The notes under the pieces: generated by a model
The model's database searches: none
Told to the model about the DNA's origin: nothing
What the model saw: only the letters and a program-made list of their open reading frames with translations
Assembly (NCBI RefSeq): GCF_022201045.2
Contig: NC_068562.1
Span: 6,306,001-6,370,000 of the forward strand
Direction: 5' to 3'
DNA length: 64,000 nucleotides
From: Citrus sinensis
Taxonomy: Eukaryota > Streptophyta > Magnoliopsida > Sapindales > Rutaceae
Shown here: positions 23,529 to 36,671 of the stretch, in pieces
How positions within the stretch are numbered: the first letter of the stretch is position 1
Layout of the letters: every line of letters starts with the position of its first letter
Position numbers and translations under genes: made by a program

Positions 23529-24026
23529 AGATGATGACAAATGGGTGCACATTAATGACTTTTTTTTTATGTGTTTAATCATAAATTGAAATAAATTGAT
23601 GTTTTCACACATTTAAAAGATAAATTGAAAACTATCATTCAAAGGAAGGAGTAAATTGAGGTTTGAGTAATAATGCATAATCCTTTCAATTTATCTCAAC
23701 AGCCTTCACTTTCTATTTAATTCATTTTATTTCAAAAATTACCCTTATTAAAAATAAAAATACTTTTTAAATTTTTTTTCTTTATACTCTCTCAAGCATC
23801 ACCGTCACCAAAACATCATTACTAATTTACCACCATCGCCCACTTATTTTTGTTACCACCACATCCATCCTCACCGTCGCCATCACTTCCATCACTTTGG
23901 CAAATTATAAAGAATATTAACCTTGACGAGATGTGGCTTACAATGGGAAGTAGTGGGGCACTGGTTTTAAAATAAATTTAACGAATTAATGATAGACGTT
24001 TAGCTGAGAAACCATCAGAAGAAGAA
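23529..24026. other. Intergenic, nothing recognised
   Basis: AT-rich sequence followed by a pyrimidine-rich stretch with CACCACC/CATCACC words (about 23800-23900). I see no coding potential. Confidence 0.35.
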
Positions 24027-25877
24027 GGGAAATTTATAAAAATGGCCATAAAATATTTGCGTTTTTCAACTTTGACCCCTCAAATTTTTTTCTATCATAA
24101 CTAGCCAAACACCATATTTTTGGACTAGATTACCCTCATCACTTTCATCAAATTTACAAAGGCATGCCACCTTTTCAATTTCAGCACAACTAAATACGGT
24201 TATTCTTCAATAACTTAACAAACATTTATCACTCTCAACAAACTTCATCACTCTCTATAAATCAATTACATAATTGAATATAATCATCAATGGGAGAGCT
24301 TCTTAAAATTAGTTTATGCTTTTACACAATGTAAATCTTTAATCTATTGATTTTATCAACTAAGTTCGAAATTAAAGTGGGTTTTGTTGCAAATATTGTT
24401 ATTTTTCATTCATAAAACAATGTGATTTGTTAAAGTACTTAGTTTGAGTTGAGAAATGAAGAAAAATCATTGATAATATAGAAAAATCGAGCAAAAAATG
24501 AAGTTAAGAACAAGTGAGATAGGCAAGTGAGACAGGTGCATGTCTCACATAAACGCACTACATTTATGTACGACATGCACTTGTCCCACTGCTTGTCGCA
24601 CATAAACCCATGGATTTTATAGAGTACATGATTTTGGATATGATTTGTCTCGTCGTAAGCTTCGAAACGGTATATTATACGCCTAAAACGGACATATGTA
24701 GCTCAAGTTATGGCTTTCGCAATATATATGAAATTTAGTGAGACATGCACCTGTCTCACTTGCCTGTCTCACTAAATTTCATATATATTGCGAAAGCCAT
24801 AACTCGAGCTATATATGTCCGTTTTAGGCGTATAATATACCGTTTCGAAGCTTACGACGAGACAAATCAAATCCAAAATCATGTACTCTATAAAATCCGT
24901 GGGTTTATGTGAGTCAGGCAATGGGATATGTGCATGTCTCACATAAACGCACTGCATTTATGTGCAACAGGCACATATCCCATTGCCTGACTCACATAAA
25001 CCCACGGATTTTATAGAGTACATGATTTTGGATTTGATTTGTCTCGTCGTAAGCTTCGAAACGGTATATTATACGCCTAAAACGGACATATATAGCTCGA
25101 GTTATGGCTTTCGAAATATATATGAAATTTAGTGAGACAGGCAAGTGGGACAGGTGCCTGTCTCACTAAATTTCATATATATTGCGAAAGTCATAACTTG
25201 AGCTATATATGTCCGTTTTAGGCACATAATATACCGTTTCGAAGCTTACGACGAGACAAATCATATTCAAAATCATGTACTCTATAAAATCTATGGGTTT
25301 ATGTGCGACAAGCAGTGGGACAGGTGCCTGTCGAACATAAATACAGTGCATTTATATGAGACATGCACCTATCCCACTTGCCTATCTCACTTGTTCTGAA
25401 CTTCATTTTTTGCCCGATTTTTCTGTATTTTCAATGATTTTTCTTCATTTCTCAACTCAAACTAAGTACTTTAACAAATCACATTGTTTTATGAATGAAA
25501 AATAACAATATTTGCAACAAAACCCACTTTAATTTTGAACTTAGTTGATAAAATCAATAGATTAAAGATTTACATTGTGTAGAAGCATAAACTAATTTTA
25601 AGAAGCTCTCCCATTGATGATTATATTCAATTATGTAATTGATTTATAGAGAGTGATGAAGTTTGTTGAGAGTGATAAATGTTTGTTAAGTTATTGAAGA
25701 AGAACTGTATTTAGTTGTGCTGAAATTGAAAAAGTGGCATGCCTTTGTAAATTTGATGAAAGTGATGAGGGTAATATAGTCAAAAAGTATGGTGTTTGGC
25801 TAATTATGATAGAAAAAAGTTTGAGGGGTTAAAGTTGAAAAACGCAAATATTTTATGGCCATTTTTGTAAATTTCCC
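24027..25877. mobile_element. 1.85-kb foldback (MULE-like) palindrome element
   Basis: Almost the whole element is an inverted repeat about a centre near 24952. The left end GGGAAATTTATAAAAATGGCC is mirrored by the right end GGCCATTTTTGTAAATTTCCC. A candidate 9-bp target duplication flanks it: gaagaagaa (24018-24026) and taagaagaa (25878-25886), 8 of 9 matching. Inside, a block of about 150 bp marked by CGTAAGCTTCGAAACGG is present four times in alternating orientation (about 24590-24742, 24768-24913, 24985-25138, 25163-25311). The blocks are separated by small GTGAGACA/TGTCTCAC palindromes. Two short minus-strand open frames (24772-24957, 25166-25351) are just the repeated block. No transposase is encoded. 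Confidence 0.75.
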
Positions 25878-25886
25878 TAAGAAGAA

Positions 25887-26884
25887 TGCATGGTTTGCTT
25901 CTTTTTATTCAACTTTAAAAGTTCCAAATATTTCTATATTACTTCCGGTTTTATGATATTGCTTGCTGAATGTTTATATTCATTCAATCAAATAGATGAC
26001 CTTTGGAGTGAATCCATTAAGTTCATGGATTTTGCACCATCCAAATATTTTCATTCTACAGTGTTGGGCCTGATGGTTCGAGGTTCTGTGGCAACAATAG
26101 AGATTGGGTGCATGTGACAAAGAAAAGAAAAGAAAAGAAAAATTAAAATTATTTATTTTTATTCCTGCAAGGGTAATTTTGAAATTATAATGAATTAATT
26201 AAAAAATAAGGGCTAAAGAGATAAACTGTCAAATATCACTACTGTAAAGGTTTGCCCAATTGGATATGCATTTTCGGCCGGTTTGATCTCAAAGAATAAT
26301 GAGCCCATCTCGGAAAAAACCAATTTGATGAATCCAAACAAAAATAAGTGGGCTTGCTGTTCTTAAGATCCAACCCATCAACGGCTAAATGAACAATAAG
26401 ATTTTATTTTATTTTATTAAGCAAGTCAAATAATGCCATCTAGAAGTGTATACTGTTTCCTAAAAGAAACACTTTCACCAAATGGGCCAATTGGTTCATG
26501 AGATTTGACGATTTGTGCACTGAAAATTATTTGAACAGCAAAAGGATGCATGCATTAACATTATCCGCAAGTTTCTGCCTATGCACTTAAGCCGAATAAC
26601 AATTTCTTCCGCTAGTTCTCACCTTCACGTCTTATCCAAACGATTTGTGCGCGGGAGTTGATTTTTTCCAGATACTAGACTAGGTCTTTCCTTAATACAA
26701 GTGGGCTTGAATTAGACATCATTTTGATTTTAGAGAGAGTCTCGGAATTTTTATTTGGGTTTAATTTGGAAGCTTGCTCATAACTTGTTCCACCAATGGT
26801 GTGAACTTTTTTAAAAAAAGAAAAAAGAAAAAAACAAAGAAGAATTCTAGCTTAACACAAATTTTGTCAACCTCAAGATGCATC

Positions 26885-26916
<32 letters not shown>

Positions 26917-28730
26917 TAGGTTTAGTGCGCATAACAAACGAAAATTCTGTTTGAAGATGAATTTATGACTTATTGATAAGGAATGAATAAGAGAAGATTT
27001 GCCAAGCCTAACATCTCAAATTGAGTTCATATACATGATACATTAAGTCAGCATTTTCTGCCTAAAGGATGATCAATGATTGAACGCCATTGGGTGTGTA
27101 CGCTAACTTGGACTAAAAAATGAAATTGACAAGTCGTTTCGTTTGTTTGTTTTCTCTTTGCTGGAGGCTAGCTAATAACACTATAACAGTAAGTCAGCTC
27201 TCAAGGAAAGGTAGCTGTCCACCACTCCAAAGCCTTATTAATGCAACAATTAATTAAAGTCAATTCAATCTCCCACTTGTGAAAGACTAGACACCCAAAT
27301 TCAGTTTTTGATGCGTTCCTTTTAATTTCCACCACACGCAAATTGTTTACATGTTAAGATATTGTCAACCAAAGACAAATGCAGCCAAGATCGATGAGAG
27401 ATCTGGGGGTTACTTTCACAACAGAATGTCTATATTTAGCATATAGTTATTCTTGCCCCCACCACTCTGCTACCTCTTTTAGCCAATCGAAACCTCTTTT
27501 TCAACCTTTGCAAGCCAATGCCAAATATGCAACCATCTAATAACAAAACTCTCACAGCTTTCTAATCTCACAATCAAATTTTTGTCATCTACCCGTTTAC
27601 CAGTTTTGTATAGTCGATAATTTACGTTTTTCTTTTTCAAATATTACAACTGCATATCTTAAAATATAAATTTGAAATTATGAATTGTTATCAAACTTCA
27701 AAATAATGTTAAGCGTAATTCCTTTTGTCTAGCCTTAAATATATATTTTAAAAGTATGCATATATTCACAGAGAGACACGTACGATGAACTAATACTCAC
27801 ACTCAATAAAGCTGATTACTGTCCCGTAATTTTTTGTCTTGGGTATTGAAGCTAGCTACGTCATTGATTATCATCAATTACAATATCATTAGTTGTAAGA
27901 TTCTTGGCTTAAAGAATATTAAAGTGAAGCGGAAGTGTTATATTATAATAACTAGAACAATGTCACCTGCCAAAAAAGAAGCATAAACATGTGCTAAGCA
28001 ATGAGATTGGGGAGATTTTCAAGAGCACGCTTTGGATTGATTTAAGGAGACAGGACCACTGACTGAACCTCACGATTCTTAAGCGAATGTCTCTCTTGCA
28101 TTGATTATGTAACAAAGTACATTAATTAAAAGACAACCATTTTTATAAACAGATCTCCAATTAAAAGTGATCGGCTAAGTACAGTAGAGAATATTCATTA
28201 AAAATTAAAAAAAAAGAGTTATCATAATTAATAATTAAACATTAAGCAAAAGTGATATAAACACTTTCTGGCCCTTGATCTTAATCATAACTGCCATAAT
28301 TGCGCTAAACTTTTCATATCAAAAAGGTTATCTGGCTAAAAGCTTCATTAGTTCCACTCTTCATATTTGTCATTCCACTACAATAAATATTACAATAAAT
28401 CTTTGAAAAAGATATTATAAAGCATAGTGGAAGCAGCAAAAACAACAGTAAAAAAATTGGACGTCTCTTCAGCTATTGGGAGATGGGTGTCATGATGAAG
28501 GTTATCATTAGTGATGGTTTAATTAAAACCCTCGATCACATGATAAGATCTAATGATGAAGTTTATGATCATATGGACCTTGGATCAGTACCTTTGTACG
28601 TGCTTTTTTAAGGCTAGGAAATGTGGTTTTGCATGTTAATCATTGATGATACAATGATGGGGTCTATGATAAATAAGGATCCATAATGGGTTAGATTTTT
28701 TTTTTTTTCCTTTTTGAACTTCCATCAACT
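25887..28730. other. Intergenic, no gene recognised
   Basis: AT-rich with a compound (CT)n(AT)n microsatellite at about 26887-26917. An open frame at 25890-26117 has no recognisable product. The last part (from about 28450) is probably 3' flank of the bHLH gene. Confidence 0.4.
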
Positions 28731-30153
28731 CTATGGGCGGTGGATATGATTAGGGTTCTGAAGTGAGAAATGGGTTTGCACAGGAAATGAGTTGTTGTTG
28801 TTGTTGTTGAATGGTAATGAAGAGAAAGCAAGGTTTGTAGGTGGGTAATTCATGGCGTGATGATGATCAGGCTTTTGATGGCCTGGGTTTTCTAATGCTT
28901 TGACTTGTGACCTAAGAAACTTGAGATAGTTTGCAGCCTCATCAAGCATTGAAGCAGTATCCATCTTGCTTCCACCAGGAACCAGCCTCTGCAAAACCCT
29001 AATCCTTTCACTGATCCTCTCCCTTCTTTGCCTTGCAGCTACTGTTTGTGGATCGGTGGATATTCTAACATTCTTCCTCTTAGGCTTTTCCACCACCTCT
29101 AAGCCTAAATTCACTGGCCTAAACGCCGCTGCCCGATAAATCATCTCTTTCATATGAGCAATGGCCTCAGGGTCAGGTTCCTCAATAGATGAAGATACTG
29201 AAGAGTTATTACTTGCCTGTAACTGAAAATTGATGTTTGCTGAGCTTGGTCGCTTGTCCAATCTTGGTTTCTTTGCTTTCGGTGGATTCTCAGAGATGAG
29301 CTTAAAACCTCCTCCTTGAAAAAGATGGAATTGCTCACTTTGATGATCATCAATATTTTTCCTCTTTGTTGAACCAGGCCTTAATTCCTCCTGATGAACA
29401 ATTCTGCCATTGTTGACATACTGAACCGAGGAACAATGAGAGATTGTTTCGTGATCAAGCTCATTATTGACTGGACCATTGTTGTTTCTTGCAAAATTAT
29501 TGGGAGCATTGTTTTCAGACTCTCCGGATGAAACTGCACTACTGTTGGAACCAAAGTTCCACAGGTTTCTACAATCAGAAGAGAACAGAATGGAGATCCC
29601 ATCATCATCTTCAGCCGATGTCTCGGCGGAGTTGCTGTTAGTTGCTGAAAGCAAGCAATCAAGTGACTCAAGAGAGCATGTAGTTGTTGAAACACCAACA
29701 GCCTTATTAGCAACTTGTGATTGATCAGCCATGCCAAACTCAGCTCCAGGAGCCGATAGATTTCCCGATAGCGGCGTTGCCTCACAACTCAATTCTGGAT
29801 CAACAGTGTCTTGCAAGCTTGCCGCGTGATCTAGTCCACGCTGCAATATTAAATATAATGAATGAGACAACATGCATTTATTGAATTAAACTAAAGCACA
29901 ACCTAGCCAGTACTTGATGAATTAATCATTTAATATTAGCCTAGCTAGCTAGCTAGCTTACTCTTTCAAAATTTGAATTGAGTGGTGATATTTGAGCTTT
30001 CTGCAACACTTGAACTGGATAGAAGAGGTCTTCTGTTGGATCCATCTTGCCACCGTAACCATTATAGCAATTTGATGTGTTGGAAATCATGAACCTTTCT
30101 TCAGCTTCATGTTGTTGGTTGCTCCATATCGATGCCATACTAATACTATCCAT
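28731..30153 (-). CDS. bHLH87: bHLH transcription factor, bHLH87-like
   Basis: Two coding exons, 30153-29962 and 29840-28731, join in phase 0 across a GT-AG intron of 121 bp to give 433 residues. The start [14 protein letters not shown] was chosen because upstream in-frame codons look like leader; the second Met, five codons on, is also possible. The N-terminal 250 residues are acidic and Ser/Asn-rich. A basic patch ([10 protein letters not shown]) precedes the conserved [20 protein letters not shown] block. The bHLH lies at about 322-380: [26 protein letters not shown], loop VPGGSKMDT, helix 2 [18 protein letters not shown]. The basic region has Gln and Ala at the usual His5 and Glu9 positions, as in the HECATE/INDEHISCENT group, so canonical E-box contacts are altered. 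The C-tail has six Asn in a row. It acts in the nucleus, probably as a dimer in development. Confidence 0.88.
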
Positions 30154-33100
30154 TGATATAAGAATATTCCTTACACCAAAGCGACTCTCGATGTACGTAA
30201 CGTAAGAGGATAAGATAGATATGATAGATTTAATTCTGATTCTTTTATATCTGTAACAAATCAAAGAAACCCAATAAGACACGTTTATCGTTAAATCTAA
30301 ACATAGGTTGAAATATATATAATCAAGGAACTTAGAATAATAATTCAATTGACATACCGATTTTAGATCCAGCTGCTAGCTCAAATTTGTTTCAAGTGAT
30401 TGATGAAAATAAAAGATTCAAACCTCAGCTTGATATCAGCTCCTGTACAACTGTTGTACTGGCACTAACTACCTTCTTTAATTCTAGCTATGTCATGGAA
30501 ACTGTGAGCAGAAACAGGGAAGAGAAAAGCCACTGCTAACGTCAGTTTTGGCAACTAAATTTTGTCCACCAATGTAATAAATGCAAACCAAAACAAAATT
30601 CAAGAAACAAAACAAGAGAAGATATATGTAGCCAAAAGCCAAGAGATACATATGCATAAGAAAGCTGGATTTATTGCTCTACCTTCTTCTGCCATGGAGA
30701 GCCAATATTGAGACAATGGTGTTAAGCAAAGTTCAAAGGGCTTGTTTATATAGATGGAAAGTACAGATGGTCCAATTTTTAAGAACAAATTAAGTAAGGG
30801 AGTTAAAAAAAAAGTTTTTAAGTATGAGAAAAAAGAGAAGATGAAGATGAATTAAAAAATAGTTTCAGAAGCTGAAAGGCAGATGTAATGGGGGGTTTGA
30901 AAAAAGATAAGGCTTTTTGGCCAGTCTGGTGGGGTTGTAAGAGTATATTTCTCTGCAGATGGGGAGCATGAGACTTCAGAGCAACATTTTTTTGAATCTT
31001 AACTAATTGATTTTTTTTTTTAATAAATGTTGTAAGTAATATTTATTTATAATTGTTTTCTCTGAGTGGGGGCTCTGAGTCTGACTCCTCCTTTTGGTTT
31101 GCTCCTGCTATTCCATGCGCACTGTAAAGCTATAGTTAAAAAAATAAAAATTACTGCTTGTGAGAATGTGCATCTTTTTACTGTACTCTCCTTATTCTCT
31201 CTTTCTAAAAGACTAAAAGCTTTCCATTAATCATGTTTATAATCATAACTAGTAAATACTGGTTTCACTTTCTACTGCACAATTCTTTAATCACTTCATC
31301 ATTTACCAATAATAATGTATGGATGGTGTTTAATTTTTATTTGCTAAAGGCAGTAACAAGCCTCTTTCTCATGGATAAGGTGAAGGGTTAATTTGAGTCT
31401 GACAAGAGATACCTTTTTTTTTTTTCTCTTTGACAAGAGATACCTTTTTTTTTTTCTCTTTTAGGCAAAAAAACGGTTTTTTTTTTTTTTTTAAGAGGAG
31501 GTCGATATGTACTACTGGATGTAAGTGGAGAGATTCAATTTGCGTTTAGATGAGATTGCACCAAAATAGAGTTACACAGTCTTTTTTTTTTTTTAACCTA
31601 AAACTTGAATGAGTTTAAATTTTTCTAAAATCTGAAATGTTTTAAATACTAATGTTTAAATAATTTTTTTAATATTTAAATATAAATAACATTTTATTTG
31701 TTTTTACAAGTAAAAAATATCTTAAATATAGTTATTTGATATTTATATCCTCATAAATAAATAAAAAAAGAGAGATTAGGTTTTATAATCTAGAAAATAA
31801 GTATATTAGAGATATTTGTGGAATATACTATTTACTTCTCATTAAGATTTTTTTTAATTAAGATAAAAGTTACAAAAAAATTACTTTTTCTATTGAAACA
31901 TAAATGTCTAAAAATTAAACATAAGTTATAGAAAAAATAAATTTTAAAAAATCTGAAATTAATAAAATTTTATACTCTAGACTTTTAACAAACCCTTAAT
32001 CTAAAAAAAATAAGATAGATTTTTTTAACTGTAATTATAAAAACTCTCAACAAATATATCTTATGTGCTTGCATATAAGTGTCTGATCATATGCTAAATA
32101 AAACAATATATATGGATCAAAGATGTATGATAGCCAGTGGTGAAATATTTTGTGAGTGAAGTTAATTACAGCGGTGAAAATTGAGAAACAAAGAAAAAAT
32201 AAATGAAACCTGAAATAGATGTGTGCAGACTGCAGATGCATTAGGAAGTCTATTTAATCAGAACAAAAAACTAGGTAGTGGGATGTTAGAACATAAGTGT
32301 TGTTGGCAGGCAAGCTAAGGCAGTCAAAGAAGAAGATTGCACAAAACCAAGTTGCCTGTAGAATTTTGTCCCTTCATCAAATCATATACTTTTTTTTTTT
32401 TGGGTTAAAATTTTTGAAAATGGATTAATGAGTTTATTAATATATAGATAGTTGTACTTCTTAGGGATAGAAAGAGGCATCTGGGTTCTGACTTCTGAGT
32501 CTTTCCCACATGCAACCCATCATTACAGCTCAGTGGATGGGTTCCCATATAGCATTTGCTTCAATTCTTTTCCCAATTTGCATATATTGTGTCAACTCTT
32601 GTGTTTTTCAGCAGGTCAAGCAATAAGATAAGCAAAAACTAAGATTTTACTTGAAACAAAAATTTGAAACCAAATAATATGATCGGTGTACACTTGATAA
32701 GCTTTTACAATATATACTGTCAATTAATATTAATTTACATAATGGAAATTAAAGAACACACCCACTTGAAACCCAATTCTTAGCCCGTCCTGATCATATT
32801 AATTGTGAATTGGATTGTAAAGCATATTTAGCACTTACCAACGAAAGTGACAGAGACCGTAGTTGTGTTTGAACCTGCCCTAGTTTAGTGGGTTGAGTTG
32901 ACTCTATTCACTAACAAAAAAATCTTACCGCAATTGAGTTTGGCTAGATTGAATATTTACCAGCAGCTAAAGGGCTGGACAGAGTCTACAGTCATGTGAT
33001 TCTCGATTGTTATTCTCTTCTTGATAGCACGTACGGTGCAGCATTAATCAACTAACGATAATGAGTTGAACCACATTATTTGGGATGATCGCACTAAGGA

Positions 33101-34369
33101 GATGTCATCGTTTTAACCTGCAATTAGATCTTAACTGTCGAGTTTACATGCCTCTGTGTCTTTAGGCTAATGGTAACACTACACATGCCTTCAAAATGAA
33201 GTCTCATCCTTTGTGCCTCCCAATTATATAATTAGATAAATATAGGTATTCTCTCATGAAAACATAGATGTAGTAAATATCTCTTTGATAATAGTAAGGT
33301 AAATATCCAAAAAATGAATCCACTAAATCCTTGATAGATAAGGTTTCCATTCCACGACAATTATAACTTGAATATCATATTACACAGCAATTATATATAA
33401 TCATATCAAGGTTTATTTAAACAATTACATTTACACAGTAAGTTTTATAAAAAAATTCACGAACTCATAAATAGCACCATCAGATTAATGTTCATATATA
33501 CGTGAAATCATACATTTGCAATACCTCAGAAGAAAATTTCTTTAAGGAACACATAGACAAAGTATTTCAAATGTTTTGTACTCCTCGAATAGCAAATTTT
33601 ATTTTAATTAAATGCTGATGGAAAAGCTTATTTAAACCATTATAAACACTCAGCATAGCCACTAACCACATTCAGCCCGCATGGAAAGTTGATCAACGAT
33701 TTCCCGATCGAAAATTTGATGGAAGTTTTACAATATATCAGAGATATTACAATCAATTTATACATGAATGATATGTGTATTTAATTTAATATAATCATCA
33801 CTTGTATGAGGATTTTTTAAAAATAAATGCACATACATCCTAGCATAACTTATTTTATTGTATAACTAACATTACTCCTCTGACGTAGTTTATAATTTCT
33901 TATTTGATGCGCTTCACATTCAGGGTAGATTTAGCCCACAACCAATGCCTCGCTTGAGAAAATAAGTTTTAAAGATTAAAAAGAAAATTACTTGAGTTTC
34001 TAACTAGTTTGGTTAAATATATTAAAATAAGCCCATTAAATCATAAACCCATAAAATTTAAATTTTAACTTTAAAAATTATAAATACAACACTTTAAATA
34101 AAAGAATAAAAATTTACAGTAACTCATATAGGTGATTTCACTCTTATTTAATTTAATTTTACTATTATTTACTTTAACTCCTTAAATTTTACTAACTTAC
34201 TGTTATGTAATTTAGTTATCGTATGCCACATTTTTTTAGATCTGCCGCTACCTGCATCGACTGTAACTTTCTAAGCATGTGGTCAACCACACACGATACT
34301 GTCTCTGTCAAGAATGTCAAAATCGCAATTAAGACATTTCGGCTCTCCTCAGTCCTCCCGCGTTATTTC
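30154..34369. other. Intergenic, bHLH 5' flank and AT-rich spacer
   Basis: 30154 to about 30800 should hold the 5' UTR and promoter of the bHLH gene. The rest is AT-rich with no recognised gene. A short direct duplication (GACAAGAGATACC followed by a T run and CTCTTT) occurs at about 31400-31460. Confidence 0.4.
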
Positions 34370-34640
34370 TGGCTTTCTGCAAATGTTTCCATCTAACCGT
34401 GTGTCGGCTAAAACCGACCCGACCCGGCTCGGCATCGCAGTTCGCGGCCGCTGGTCCCCTAATGCAATAGCTAACGGCTAACGTAGACCCCACACGGCCA
34501 CAAATCTCTCGCGTCCTCTATTATTACCTGCTCACACGTGAACTCAACGCTCCAACTCACACGTGGCATAGCGTCATTGGACGGTCACCTGAGGAGATAG
34601 CCGTCTCCCATGTGGAAAATCAACACAGCGTATTGCTGTA
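34370..34640. promoter_or_regulatory. Orphan GC-richer stretch with two G-boxes
   Basis: A stretch of about 270 bp that is clearly richer in G+C than its AT-rich flanks. It contains GACCCGACCCGGCTCGG, a GCGGCCGC, and two CACGTG G-boxes at 34535-34540 and 34560-34565, 25 bp apart, each within ACACGTG. G-boxes bind bZIP and bHLH factors. No coding region begins within 2 kb on either side, so the target gene is unknown. It may be a promoter of an unannotated non-coding RNA or a relic. Confidence 0.35.
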
Positions 34641-34696
34641 ACTGGGACCATCTGATCGATGACCGAATCTCCCTCAAAATTTAACATTATCTTCTA

Positions 34697-34830
34697 GGGA
34701 AAATATGTGGTGCAATTGTAGGTACAGTTACATCTAATCGTTAGATGTCAGTGGATCTTATTAATTTAATTACATTCAACAGTTGGATGTAATTGTAGCA
34801 CGGTACTATAGTTGCACCGTAGCCTAATCC
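34697..34830. mobile_element. Short MULE-type MITE, 9-bp target duplication
   Basis: 134-bp element with inverted ends: left GGGAAAATATGTGGTGCAA, right end in reverse complement GGATTAGGCTACGGTGCAA; the inverted similarity continues through TACATC-AA-TGTT-ATGT. It is flanked by an exact 9-bp repeat tatcttcta (34688-34696 and 34831-34839). Non-coding. Confidence 0.7.
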
Positions 34831-34839
34831 TATCTTCTA

Positions 34840-36440
34840 AGATTTTAATCAGTGTATCTATACTATCCTTGATGTAGATGTGTTGTACCATATTTTTGTT
34901 CTTTTGAAATTTTTTTCTTTTGAAAATTTTTAGAATAAAATATGCCATACAAAAAAGTCATGAACATTGGAGTTTTCATATCAAATCTTATTTGGTGAGT
35001 TAAAATATTCATAAAATATATTTTATCGCAATATAATCTGATATGGATGATTGATTGATTAGTAGTAGATAATAATATTTCTCAAACTCAATTACAAAAA
35101 GAAATTGAAATCTTATTTATCATAGAACATTATTTTTTTATGATCTTCGAAAAATAGTTTACTGATATAATAATACATAGTGCGAAATGGACATAAAGTC
35201 GATTACTTGATAGATAGGTGTGGAACAAAATTGATATGAATACTTTGCATAACAATTCATTAAAGAATTTCTCATGTAGAAAGAATTTTTATACTAAAAT
35301 AAAAAAAAAAGAATCTAAGAATGTATTAATTTTTATTTTGAAAAAAATTATTCAGAAATTCATTAAAGTACACAAAATAATAATAAAAGCAGTAACAGAA
35401 AAGTAAATGTGTAACAATACAAGATCTTACTGTCAAAATTAACTAATTAACGCTCTAGATGGCCTTTACATCGATGCGACATGTCGGCAGTAGTACATGA
35501 TGGATAAGGGGATTAATGGTGTGACCACCACCGGCTGAGAATGAATTAACCGGTGATGGCGACTTGTCGTCACGGTGCGTAAAAGACGGTGAGTTGAGGG
35601 CAAATGATGAAGATCGTAGCTGTTCCAATTAAGTAGTATTCATGCATGCATGCATGAATACGAAACTTTGTCACATTCAATGGCCTTTAGCTTTCTAACT
35701 CTTAACAACCCACAAGGGGCCAAAGAGTCCATGGGAGAGTAGGGGCCCTTGTTATCTCTTCGAAATGGCAACTGGCAAGTCGTTTTCAATACATTTTCTA
35801 GAACTCACTCTTGGGTAGTAATAGTAATAGTAGTAGCAACCTAGCAATATGTACTACTGTATACGAATCCTAGAACACACAAGCTGGAATCTGGATGTCC
35901 CATGGGCCAAGACCTTTATGATGCCGACCCCCACGTGCAGTTTGAGACACCAGCCCTACATAATCACCAAGTTTAATTTTGTTGTTGAGAGATTTCTATA
36001 ATTTCTGACCCAAACCAAATTGAAAAGCATTGTATGTGTGTGTGCGCGCGCGCATTTCTTTTGAGTAATGGAGAATTGTCTAGATACAATATAATTGTAA
36101 GTCTTTTGATTGTTAGACTTTACTTAATTATTATCGACTTAAATGACTTGAGCTTTGAGTGAGGTGGTTTTACTAACGTATATGTTCATCTGATCTAAAA
36201 TTCTAGACTTTCTTAAAATTTGAAAAAATTGTTATGTCATATGGTGTGATTATATAATGTCTGTTGTACTGTTAAGTCCGCTGTATCACTCTAATTCTTG
36301 AAGGTAATTGGGGACACTAAACAGTCGAACACTCGGATCTTAAATAATTAGTTAGCTCCTTGGCTGTTAACAAATACTAGCTTTTGAAAAGATGAGCCAA
36401 AATGCAATAACGCATGGACACCAGGCTTCAATAGTCTCTA
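34840..36440. other. Intergenic spacer before MED6
   Basis: No gene recognised. It includes a perfect 24-bp palindrome at 35637-35660 made of three overlapping CATGCATG words, and a (TG)n(CG)n microsatellite at about 36034-36052. Confidence 0.4.
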
Positions 36441-36444
36441 ATAT

Positions 36445-36492
36445 TGGGCCAATAAAAAGTCTCAACAGCACAAAGTCGCCTAATATTGGGCC
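36445..36492 (+). promoter_or_regulatory. Paired site II (TGGGCC) motifs of MED6 promoter
   Basis: TGGGCC occurs at 36445-36450 and 36487-36492, both inside the same AATATTGGGCC context, 180-227 bp upstream of the MED6 start codon. TGGGCY site II elements bind TCP factors and are common in promoters of plant housekeeping genes, which fits MED6. The assignment rests on motif and position only. Confidence 0.4.
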
Positions 36493-36671
36493 CAGGCGTT
36501 CAGATCTCGACCGACAAGTTGGAGCGGGGAACCATAGATTTGCATATGCACTTTTCAATGGCTGCAACTTAGAAAACGACACGTCGTCTTTCTCGGAATT
36601 AAAATACCTAACTGTCAAACGGTAAAACCCCAAGCTCGAAAACGCACAGCATTCACTCATCAAACTTAAAC

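Noticed and set aside
24590-25311. CRISPR-like array from the four repeated blocks
   Set aside because: Blocks alternate in direction, are about 150 bp and have palindromic linkers; this is a plant foldback transposon.
24772-25351. Two similar short proteins in the foldback element
   Set aside because: They are translations of the same repeated block within a palindrome, with no conservation as protein.
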